Below, one piece after another: positions 35,095 to 45,056 of a DNA stretch of 64,000 nucleotides; the stretch's first letter is position 1; every line of letters starts with the position of its first letter. Position numbers and translations under genes: made by a program. Source of the stretch: Paracentrotus lividus. Taxonomy: Eukaryota > Echinodermata > Echinoidea > Camarodonta > Echinidae. The notes under the pieces were generated by a model that ran no database searches, was not told the DNA's origin, and worked only from the letters and a program-made list of their open reading frames with translations. The stretch covers positions 6,009,322 to 6,073,321 of the forward strand of contig CALNVZ010003435.1 of NCBI GenBank assembly GCA_940671915.1, written 5' to 3'.

Positions 35095-35977
35095 CAGTGT
35101 GTCCCACATAATGCTAATGGCACTTTAGATGGGTATAATATTAAAATTACAAATATATATTGTTTATAACTCTACACCCGTAAACTACCATTCGTTTTCT
35201 ACAACTGGATGAAATTTTATGTGATATGGTCCAAGAATCCCAAAGATATGAGATTTTGTCATTACACATCGGAAACCTCTCCATCCAAGTTTGTATTGAG
35301 TAGTACCGGATGTGTCGATAAAAGAAATCCAGTTTGATCATTAATACTTTGAAAAATATTTCAGGAGTATTTATGAAATTTATATCACTGTAAATTGCAA
35401 CTCATTACCATTCTAATGATTTGTCTCTCAGCTCACCAATACCACGCATCGCTGAACCCATTTTTCTGAAAAAGTCTTACAAAATTGTGAGTGTTCACTT
35501 TCGTGCTCCTTGAGATGCTTTATTCAAAAGACTAAGAAAAAACCCAACTTTGATCATACATGATTAATGAGCGTGAAAGTGAAGCATCACAATTTGCAAG
35601 ACTTTTTCAGAACAATGAGTTTCAGCGATGCGTAATATTGGTGAGCTGAGAGACATATCATAGATGGCAATGAGTTGCACTTTACAGTGATATAAATTTA
35701 TAAATACTCCTGAAATTATTTCAAAGTATTAATGATCAAACTTGGGTTTCTTTTATTCGAACATCCGTGCTACTCAAATACAAACTTGGAGGGAGAGATT
35801 CCCTGATGTGAGATGAAAAAATGCTCATATCTTTGTAGTTATTGGACCATATCAGATAAAATTTCATCCATTTGCAGGAAATGAATGGTAGTTTACGGGT
35901 GTAGAGTTATAATTGATATAATATTGTAATTTTAATATTATACCCATTAAAGTCATTAGCATTTTTTGGACACACTG
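35095..35977. mobile_element. Palindromic mariner-like MITE
   Basis: The outer ends are CAGTGTGTCC (35095) and GGACACACTG (35977). The two halves are inverted copies over nearly 400 bp (GTATAATATTAAAATTAC, GTAAACTACCATTC, GTAGTACCGGATGT blocks pair with the right half). TA follows the right end. The CAGTG start and TA flank are typical of Tc1/mariner derivatives. Near the centre are GTGCTCCTTGAGATGC and GAGCGTGAAAGTGAAGC, words also found in the 42697-44404 element. No transposase. Confidence 0.7.
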
Positions 35978-37245
35978 TATATGTTTGTAATCCCTTTCTG
36001 AATAATGTCACTTTTATAACGATACGGACCTGAAAACAAAGAATTTAAAGAAATGAAAAGTTTATTTTCCATCACATTTGGACAAGTGGGCAAATACAAA
36101 ATTTATCCGAATTATTTAGAAAATAAAAACAAAAAGTAAAGCTTTGAAAATCAAGGGACACGTCCCCCTGATTGACGCCAAATTTGGAGAGGAATTAATT
36201 ATCCACTAGATCGGAATAAATAAAGCACCCCAAAGAGACATATAATATAGGCTAATATCCAAAATTCACAATAGAATGACCTACTCACACATTATGCCAA
36301 AGTTACAAATATAAGCGTTGTAACAATAAAGAATAAATGAATATAGGACCTGAAGAAAGATTATTAGTTTAATTATTGTCTGGTGTTTTTGTTTGCAAGC
36401 GAAGCGCGAGCCCGAAAATTTTGCTTTTAATGACCTGAACTTGTACATTTTACGCACACTGTGCTCTTCGTCTATTATATGTACATATATTTTTCTTAAG
36501 CTTTAAAAATCGAGGGTGGAGATCCCCAGAAAACAAAAATCGATGGGGGGGGGGGGGGGGACTCGATCATCCCCCGTCCACCCGGACGCCGCCAATACTA
36601 CCGTTGTGTAGTATTGTCACAGGATATTTTTTTCTAAGGGATAGTTTCTTATACAGGAATGACTAAGTGGTGTTTGACCAAGTCGACTTGATTAGACGAA
36701 TGGGAATTAATTAGACCAAATGGTAATTTGACGAACTGATTGAAGACAAACATCAAACAGGGATGAAACCACGGGCATTAGTCAAAGTGGATTATGGCAG
36801 TTTACTGCTGAAGTTTGGTAGTCGTATGGTATTCCTGTGGTATTTCGTGTGTACTATGGTAATTAGCTCATTTGCATACAATGTTTTTTGTATGCACAAA
36901 TCAGTATTTGTGAAGCTTACCTCATTAACTAGTAATTACCTGCTATTAATATTTTTTTATTTTAGGGAAATATATTTCCTAAACACAAGTAACATCAAGA
37001 GCGATAGTTTTGCACATTTGCATATTATCAAGAGATATAGAAAATAACTAACTGTGACCCAAAATATATTTTGCTAATAGTGGTATATATACCAGAGTAT
37101 GGGATCCTTGGGTGTCTAGCGGCAGTCCTGGTGGCAACGGCGTGTGTGTTATCCCTGATTAACGCGCGTGTGGTGTTCCGGCGTAACGGTATGTCATAAT
37201 CCTGGTAACTGTGTGCGGTATTGATGTTGTGGAACTAGTTTGGGA
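35978..37245. other. No gene; middle of the 4.6-kb insertion
   Basis: AT-rich sequence with a copy of AAGCGAAGCGCGAGC at about 36398-36411, a G run at 36546-36560 and a GC-richer patch at 37090-37200. The open frame of about 94 codons near 36763-37047 shows no recognisable domain. Confidence 0.4.
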
Positions 37246-37249
37246 TAAT

Positions 37250-37975
37250 GCTATTAGGTATTTTTGCTGTATGGTACTCCTGTATGGTATTTTTTGTGGT
37301 AACTTGTGCTAAAATCCATGGAAATCCTGTGGTATTTGTGGCGAATACCATAGGAAACCTATGTAGATTTTGGCTGTATGGTATTTTGTGTGTGGTATTT
37401 GTGCCAAAAAACCATAGGAATCCATATGTATTTTGGCTGTATGGTACTTCTGTATGGTATTTTGTGGTATTTGTGCCAAAAAACCATAGGAAATCCTATG
37501 GTATTTTTGGCTGTATGGTACTTCTGTATGGTATTTTGTGTGGTATTTGTGCCAAAAAACCATAGGAAATCCTATGGTATTTTGGCTGTATGGTAGCCCT
37601 ACTTCTGTATGGTATTTTGTGTGGTATTTGTGCAAAAAACCATAGGAAATCCTATGGTATTTTGGCTGTATGGTACTTCTTGTATGTATTTGTTGTTGGT
37701 GTTTGTGCCAAAAAACCATAGGAAAATCCTATGGTATTTTGGCTGTATGAGTATTTGTGCCAAAAAACATAGGAAATTCCTAATGGTATTTTGGCTGTAT
37801 GGTACTGCTGTATGGTATTTTGGGTGTGGAAATTTGTGCCAAAAACCATAGGAAATCATATGGTATTTTGGGCTGTATGTTACTTCTGTATGGTATTCTT
37901 TGTGTGGTATTTGTGCCAAAAAACCATAGGAAAATTCTGTGGTATTTTGTATGGTACCGTTGCGTGGTACCACAC
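37250..37975. repeat. 75-bp CCAAAAAACCATAGGAAATC array
   Basis: About eight to nine units of GTGCCAAAAAACCATAGGAA, ATCCTATGGTATTTTGGCTG, TATGGTACTTCTGTATGG type. The words GTGCCAAAAAACCATA and TGTATGGTATTT pair with the array at 33430-34640, so the two arrays form the arms of a foldback structure. All open frames here are artefacts. Confidence 0.9.
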
Positions 37976-37991
37976 GACATTTTTGTAAGGG

Positions 37992-38935
37992 TTGTGATGT
38001 CAATTTCAGAAGCAAATATTGAATGACAATGACGTAATGCCTTGTTATGTAATCCATTAAAAATTCGCTATTTTTTTTCCATAACTTTTTGATGACGTCA
38101 TCAAATTTTACAAAAATTGACAGATAGTTGTGAAATGTATTGATACATATGCCTGCCAAGTTTCAAGTCCCTAGATTGAATATTCGCAATTTTAGGGGAA
38201 GTTAAACTTGATTTCCTGGTATCAATAATTTTTTTTAATTCCACATTTTTGAGCAATTTGGTCAACGAATCGATATATTTTTCTTTACATTGCTGGAAAG
38301 CACATAGTCTAAACTACCTAAATCCAAAAAAGGGTACGGTTTTAACAAGGCACAACGCAGATGCAGCCTCTTGGATTTTGGCCAAATTTTGAAACTTTAG
38401 AGGGCGCTATTTGCATTCTTGCGTATTTTCTGGAGCGTGAAACATGTGGAGTGTGTGCACATTTATTAGAATAACATGCCCTGAAAATTTGAAGCAAAAT
38501 GGAATTGATTTCAGGAAGTTATAGCCATTTTTGTGTGTTTTTAGTCACAATTTTTTATTTCATAACGGAGTTGATTTTTGAAATTAATTTAAAATACTAA
38601 GATTTTTTTAGATGAAAAGTGATTGGATACATATGAAAGGCAAACTTATAGACTATTTAATGGATTTTGCTAGAAGTCTGTAGCGTTTATAACAACATAG
38701 ATATGGAGGCTGGAAAACTGGCTTTCAGATGGCCCGAAAATGACAAAATGGCGGATGGACGGTCATGGATGAGTGATTTTGGAAAATGAAATGTCAGGGG
38801 ATCAAAAATGGATCATAGACGATGTGTGTATGAAGTTTGAAGGAATTTGGTTGAGCAATAGGACCTTGGGAGGGATAACAAGGTTCACGTGTTAAATGAA
38901 TGGGTTTTTGTGGAAGAAAAAGAAGAAGATGGCGG
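37992..38935 (+). repeat. 1.29-kb repeat, copy 2, right part
   Basis: It resumes at TTGTGATGTCAATTTCAG, matching copy 1 from about 32069 to its AAGAAAAAGAAGAAGA tail. The TTTTTGATGACGTCATCAAA landmark is near 38091. With the left part it totals about 1.29 kb, equal to copy 1. Confidence 0.8.
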
Positions 38936-38939
38936 AATA

Positions 38940-39108
38940 GGAATATGGAACGATTACATAGCATTGTCGCTGGAGCGTCAATGCAAAGTGCAAAGAAGGC
39001 GGAAAAGGAATATGGAACGATAACATAGCATTGTCGCTGTAGCGTCAATGCAATAAGAATTTTGAACGATAACATAGCATTGTCGCTGTTAGCGTCAATG
39101 CAATATTG
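38940..39108 (+). repeat. Three-copy GATAACATAGCATTGTCGCT repeat
   Basis: Three units of about 60 bp: GGAACGATTACATAGCATTG, TCGCTGGAGCGTCAATGCAA and close variants. They directly follow the purine-rich tail at 38935, perhaps as a tail-associated tandem duplication. Downstream (39110-39310) is a TATATAGCGCTCAGG, GGCGCTTTACAAAG block of dispersed-repeat type. Confidence 0.8.
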
Positions 39109-39324
39109 GTGGCTTCTTATATAGCGCTCAGGTCCGTCATGCATGACGCTCATGGCGCTTTACAAAGAATGTTTTTACACATTATTACCCCGGTCACAGC
39201 TGAGCAGGCCATGTATGTAGCGCTCAAGAATATCGGGTACCCAATTTGCACCTGAGTGGGGAGGAGCATTGTAGACAAAAACTCCCATGCCCTAGGAGAA
39301 TCTTGCCCACTTTTCGTGGGAAAA

Positions 39325-39846
39325 TATAAGTTTTCCCGGCCATTTTCATCCTCCATGCAGTCGGTTTCACGAATATTCATTCAATTTCAAGCGAAATTGA
39401 ATGTTCCATTAACCCCTTACTTCAATTAGATAAAGAAAACGTTCAATTTCATTTCCTTTACTTCGATTTCATAAAAGACTCGATCAAACAAAAATATCAG
39501 AAGGTGCAATCAATTTCGCGCCAGCGAGAATTTGCGCTTGGTTTTGACATTCAAATTCACCAGTGGATATTTCAAATTGACACTTGTTCATTCAAATTCA
39601 TGCTATATGCTTGTTCCCGTATGCTCGTTCCCGATTTTCCGGGAAAAGGGTATATTTTCGGGGCTCAGGTCGGGGGAAACCCGAGAAATGTTTTAAGTAG
39701 GGGTCTTTTATCATTCTCTCCCCCATCCCACCCGACCAATTTTAATTAGGGGTATTTCTAATTTTTTGAGGACAAAACCGAAATAGTGTCCCCAACATGT
39801 GAAAAGGGGGTAATTTTGCTAAGACAAAGTGTGATTGACCCCTGAG

Positions 39847-39883
<37 letters not shown>

Positions 39884-41051
39884 CTTGTAACTTCTCTTCG
39901 AACTCATATAACCGTCCAAATTACAATGATGAATATAAAAAAAAGGTTCATAAAATAATGAAAACAAAATATACAATGACACATAAAAATACACGTCAAT
40001 TGATGGGGAAATGCGCATATATCTGAAAATAAAATTAAAAAAGAAAAACAAAACAAAACAGAGAGAATTAATAAGATTTAAAAAATATATATATATATAT
40101 GAAAGACAAATAATGAAGTATGGAGCCTTTGTTTACTGGCACATGTTTATACATTTCAGAAGATGATTAAATGAAGGAGGGTTATGAAATGAAAATTTAA
40201 TAATTAATATATAAATAATACAAATAACATTGCCATAACGTCATTTCCCTGAAGAGGAATGGAGAGGGTGGTGCGTATGGAGGGCCATCCACGTCATATT
40301 GTATCATATATAAAAGAAAGATAGAGAATGAAGAAAAAAATATGAGAGAGAGAGAGAGAGAGAGAAAGCATGGAGCCTTTTTTTTTAGGCACATGTCCCT
40401 ACATTTCCGAAAATGATAATAAATGAAGAAAGAATATGAAATCAAAATGATATAATGAAACAAAATATATACATATAACATTGCTATAACGTCATTGCCC
40501 TGGAGAGGAATGGAGAGACAGGGGTGATGCATTCATCTCGATCTCTCTCCATCTCCATGCTGGCCTATACCCGAAGTGTTGATTGTTCATCAGAATCTAT
40601 ATGTGGGATATGGTGATGAATATGATTCATCATATTAAGTTATAAGCACAAACACTATAGCCATTCCTTTCAACGATTGACTTTGATACGTAATTTCTCT
40701 TGCAATTATAAAATCATGCGTAAGCACACCATATACCATACTTGGTGAAAATTGACTACGTTTTGCATTAAATAGATAGCTTTAAAATGAAATAGAAAAT
40801 ACAAATACAAATACAAATTAGCTCTTGTCTACATTAAATGTGAAATTGAATGTCACCATTGTGAAATAGGCGAATTTTGTACGTCTTTGATTGACTAAAA
40901 TACCTTTTCGGTCGCTGTTCACATTAAATTGAATTCCTAAAGTGCGATATTGAAATGTCAGTGTAAGCACAGGCCAAAAAATGAGCTAAATTGAATGCTC
41001 CGCACATGTAATTGAGTGAATGGGGGATGAAAATGGCCGGGAAAACCTATA
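39325..41051. mobile_element. TATAGGTTTTCCCGG family element, about 1.7 kb
   Basis: The left end TATAAGTTTTCCCGGCCATT and the inverted right end (TATAGGTTTTCCCGGCCATT) match, continuing into TTTCATCC and CATTCAATTT blocks. The interior contains a 41-base G run (39848-39883 region) and a direct repeat of about 185 bp (40100-40285 and 40352-40530, each with GGAGCCTTT, GGCACATGT, CATAACGTCATT and GAGGAATGGAGAG). A (GA)n run at about 40348-40368 and AT-rich sequence also occur. No transposase. Confidence 0.65.
39846..39884. repeat. Poly-G tract
   Basis: An almost pure run of more than 30 G after TGAGC and before CTTGTAAC. It makes false poly-glycine and poly-proline frames. The exact length is unreliable because homopolymers are error-prone. 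Confidence 0.9.
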
Positions 41052-41336
41052 GGCCTATACAATCCCTGGAGATCTCGCTAGCGGGATTCGTTTGATCTTG
41101 CCTCAAAGTCGCGAGGAGAAAATATGTCGGGCATGGGTTAGGGATCAACTGGATCTCCCGTGCAGATGGGTAGACAAATGATCCCTACTTGGCTGCACTA
41201 TGGGTAACTTTCAAACGGAGATATTCTTTTGTAATTGAAATTACTTTTCGCTACCACTCGTCTGAAAATTGCGAGCAATATAAAATGTGTACTTTGCGAG
41301 GCATGCGAAAAAAAATTGGCATAATATTTTTTTATA
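41052..41336. other. No gene seen
   Basis: A short interval between two transposons, with GGAGATCTCGCTAGCGGG near 41078. Nothing recognisable. Confidence 0.4.
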
Positions 41337-41338
41337 TA

Positions 41339-42322
41339 GGGTACATGCAGGTAAAATGGGCCCCCTAAGCTCATTTGCCTAATTTGCATAGAATTACAAA
41401 ATGACACACAGTCTAATCTTTGTTTATATGAATAAATAACTACTGCTCTAACTTTTATTGTGAAGAAAAACAATTATCACCAACCCCCCTGTCTGCAATA
41501 TTCAAATGTTGACGTCATTACCAAAGTGCCCATATTACCTGCATGTGCAGGTAATATGGACACATGTATTTAATGCATGTTTTAAAAACTACAATGACTC
41601 TACCATGTCTGGAAATTGCTTAAAATTTTGAAAATCATTAACTTTAAGATATCATTTGAAATTATAAGACCCTTCAGTAAATACTTTGACTATATATTTC
41701 ATTGTTTTTTATTTGGTATATTATTTCTTTTGAAATATTATTCAAATATTATCTTCATTATACACGTCAATATAGGCCTACAATTAGTTATTCATATTGA
41801 TTATATACTGTGAATATACCCAAAAAAGTCGTAGCAAAGAGATTGATGCCTCATCCCAATACTAAGTACCAGAATCAGTTGCGCCATTTTGGATGGCCCA
41901 TATTACCTGCACTAATGTTGCTGTGTCAGGCAAGCATTTAATGCCACATTGCACCCCTTCACTACAACAAATTGACCTGTACACGCTAGTATGATCAAAA
42001 TGAAACTATAAGCTTACTAAATGTACAAAACAATCGAGGTTACCCCCTCAAACACTCTTTCACCATCACATTCTGTGAAATATCAAATTTTACATCAGGG
42101 GGAAAAAAATGCAGTAAGTTTTACCTACCTTGTTGTTTTTCAGCAATTTTCTCAGAGAAAAATCGGTATCATATGCTTTCACGACGATATATTTTCGTAT
42201 ACAGTTCATATGAACAACATTATGGTGCTCACACCGGTCACCGGTCACCGGACGACGGTCACGACATGATTTGCTTCAGGTGGCCCATATTACCTGCTGG
42301 CCCATATTACCTGCATGTACCC
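41339..42322. mobile_element. TIR element with repeated CCCATATTACCTGC, TA-flanked
   Basis: The ends GGGTACATGCAGGTAAAATG (41339) and the inverted CATATTACCTGCATGTACCC (42322) match, and TA flanks both sides (41337-41338, 42323-42324). The subterminal word CCCATATTACCTGC recurs at 41530, 41899, 42284 and 42301, and inverted near 41547. A short CACCGGTCACCGGTCACCGG array lies near 42232. Size 984 bp, no transposase. The TA target suggests a mariner-type MITE. Confidence 0.75.
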
Positions 42323-42324
42323 TA

Positions 42325-42696
42325 AAACTAAAAGTTATTCGACTGGGCATTTGTGGACACTAATCTCACATATGTCATAATAAATGGCGAATTTCCAACA
42401 ATTTTAAGCCCCTTTTTGTTGACCTGAGCAAAACATCAATGAAATGAAACACGTCTGAATTCGAACTTTGCCAAATGAAAAGGTGTGAAATCGGATTGTT
42501 TTATTTTGCGTTTATTGTTAATGACAACATCAATCGAAGACAGCCGTATATGCTAAATTATTATTATTATTTTCAAACATATTTTGGGGAAATAAAAAAA
42601 AATCTATAAATGTTTTTTATCCGATTCAAATTTAGTTTCGACCCTTTCCATAGACTGTTGCCTAAGTAAAATAATTCATATATATATATATATATA
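42325..42696. other. No gene seen
   Basis: AT-rich, ending in a (TA)n run (42679-42696) that borders the next transposon. Confidence 0.45.
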
Positions 42697-44404
42697 CACA
42701 ACAAAAAAAGTAAGTCCCCCCCCCCTAATCAAAATGATGTAACTTTTGAACGGGATTGTTTTGAGCAAAATAATTGGAAGGGAAGTTTTTTACACTTATT
42801 GAGTACCTTCTGTGAAAAAATGACATCGATCCCCTGAGACATGCATGAGTGATCAACGTTTAAAGCAAAAATGGACATTTTCAAAAGTCACAAGGGTCAT
42901 TTTTTGGTCTGTAAAAATAACAATTTTTTACAATTTTCTTTTTGCCTTGTGTTGAATTATTTGGGTGGTTTTATCATACAAAATTTGACCATCCAACACC
43001 AATCCCGATTGATTGCATTTTTTTTCATGGATGAGTGAGCACAATTTTAAGAATATATGTTTAGACCTCTAAAAATGGTAAAATCCAACAATTTTATTTA
43101 AAGAATTGCAATCAGATATTATCATCAACATGATCGATACATTTTGTGAAATTATGAGCACTATTCGTCATGTCATGGACGAGCGAGCACACTTTAAAGG
43201 TGACTTTTGTGACTTTTGTCATGACAAATTTGCCTATAATGTGTGTTTATTCATGCATTACACTACGGATTAATCTCATATTCGCACATAAGTTAGTCGA
43301 TGAGTGTATAAACATAACTGCCAAATGTTATTGCTCAACACCTTTTTGTTAAAAAGTTCCAGGATGTTGATTCAGGGTTTGTTTTTGCCTCGAAATTGTA
43401 CACAATGTCAATGGAGAGAAAATCAAAATGTCAACAAAATTGAAATTCGGCTTAATTTCATTGATAATTTTTGTTAATTCTACTGAGAGTTTTTTCACGA
43501 AACTTGGCACACAACTTTATGGTGGTACTAACTAACAGGAACAAGCGCTAAATTGAGAATCTGATAAGGCACGGGGTAGGGCTAAAGCTCTGAAATTTCT
43601 TCTTATTTCCATATTTTTTCAATATCTTTTGCTCACTGAAGCATAAAACACTGACATTTTCATGAAACTCAAATCGAATGAACTATCCAAGAAGGTCTGT
43701 GACAATTATCCAAAGTAAGCAATTGAATTTTAGTCCACAAACGACAAAATGACTTTTCACGTATCACGTGTTCCTTGAAGCGTGAATTTTTGATAAAATG
43801 CCATAGCATGATTTGAAAAAAAAATATTTGACATACATATAACAAAACATTGTTGATAAAATGATTTTCATCATACAAAAGGGAACAATAGTGATACTTA
43901 CCTAACAAATTTAAAAATATTCTTTGTTGTTTTTATTAAGTGTTCATTCAACCGTGAATTGATTGATATTGTTTAAAACACTCTTCCAGATTGCAAATTC
44001 CGTCATAATCAATAATTTTGTTAAAGTAAAAATGTGTAAAAAAAATGCAGTTTTTGCAAATTTTACATCATGCTCATCCAACCGTGAAATTTAATCCAAA
44101 AGTTATTTGATGTGTTAGAAATTAAGTACAACAAGCCTTCTGAACACATCTTTTGTTGAAAAGTTTGAATTTGTTTCGATATTATTGAATTAAAGTTATG
44201 AAATTAACCTTGTAACTTTTGAAAAGTGACTTTTTTGCCTTTAGACTGTGCTCATTGAAGCATGACTTAACGAATTTCAGTAATATTCACTAAAATGGAA
44301 GCTGATAAAATTACCTACAAGCACATGTAATAAAATTCGTAAAATTCCACTGGTTAAAAAGTTATACCAATTTGATTAAGGGGGGACTTACTTTTTTTGT
44401 TGTG
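42697..44404. mobile_element. 1.7-kb TIR element with mirrored internal motif
   Basis: The ends CACAACAAAAAAAGTAAGTC (42697) and the inverted GACTTACTTTTTTTGTTGTG (44404) are near-perfect TIRs embedded in (TA)n on both sides, so insertion was into a TA run. Inside, variants of GTGCTCATTGAAGCGTGAAT occur eight times at fairly even spacing. Three lie in one orientation on the left (42845, 43027, 43172) and five in the other on the right (43620, 43768, 43940, 44072, 44249). There is no transposase frame. Probably a large non-autonomous mariner-like element. Confidence 0.8.
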
Positions 44405-44864
44405 TATATATATATATTCAGCCATTTTTTTTCAGACAGAGTATATACGCTTGCAACCTTTGACAAAATAAATTCACCAGGAAATTTTGAACGTGTTCAA
44501 AATTTGTTGGCGAATTATTTTGAAAGGAAATTCCAGGCCAATCACAACTAGTCTGGTAGAAACCAAAAAAATCGCGTCATTCGCCAATGCAGGACAAAAG
44601 ACATTTTTGTTTGTCGACTCCATTCATTTCAGAAGTTCGCTGCATTCCGGGATACACCCTTTTGTACACCCTTATAGCAAAAGAAAATGCCTCACGTTGA
44701 TAGGCCTGTCTACTGAAACGGTGTTGATTAGACTCTCTATATTTACGGCACTCTCTAAATTCGCTTCGTTCGCTTGGGTTCGCAACTCAGTGAGATACCC
44801 CCTTATACAAAACATCAGTGCTTACCCAGAAAAGGGGAAATGTTATTTTGAATTGTTAATTTGT

Positions 44865-44900
<36 letters not shown>

Positions 44901-45056
44901 TGAGGGTTAGTGTATGTATGTGTGTTCAAATATTCTTTCAATATGCGTTTCCATTTTGCAATAATCTGGAGATTGTCTGTTATTGAGTCATGTATTTACA
45001 ATACAAAATTAACAAAAAAGGTATAAACAAAATTTATGATGGGAGGCTGACTCATA
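44405..45056. other. No gene; dispersed repeat fragment and (GT)n
   Basis: Contains the inverted copy of the 31650-31705 repeat (about 44757-44812) and a GT run at 44867-44899. A 138-codon plus frame (44487-44903) ends in the GT run and overlaps that repeat. It has no recognisable domain and I do not call it a gene. Confidence 0.5.

Larger units (their letters stand above)
33375..37991. mobile_element. 4.6-kb insertion with tandem-array ends
   Basis: It starts CCCTTACAAAAATGTC at 33375 and ends with the exact reverse complement, GACATTTTTGTAAGGG, at 37991, interrupting copy 2 of the 1.29-kb repeat. Comparison with copy 1 suggests only TT is duplicated at the target. The left side carries about 24 units of a 41-bp repeat. 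The right side carries about 8-9 units of a 75-bp repeat holding the same words in the opposite orientation. The middle is composite, with a nested MITE (35095-35977), and no transposase frame was recognised. The superfamily is unknown; a CCCT start recalls piggyBac but there is no TTAA. Confidence 0.75.

Noticed and set aside
38995-39310. tRNA-derived SINE near the GCGCTTTACAAAG block
   Set aside because: No A-box/B-box pair or tRNA fold could be drawn. Only a dispersed-repeat look remains.
44487-44903. 138-codon frame ending in poly-CV
   Set aside because: It overlaps a dispersed repeat (matching 31650-31705) and terminates in a GT microsatellite. No recognisable family.
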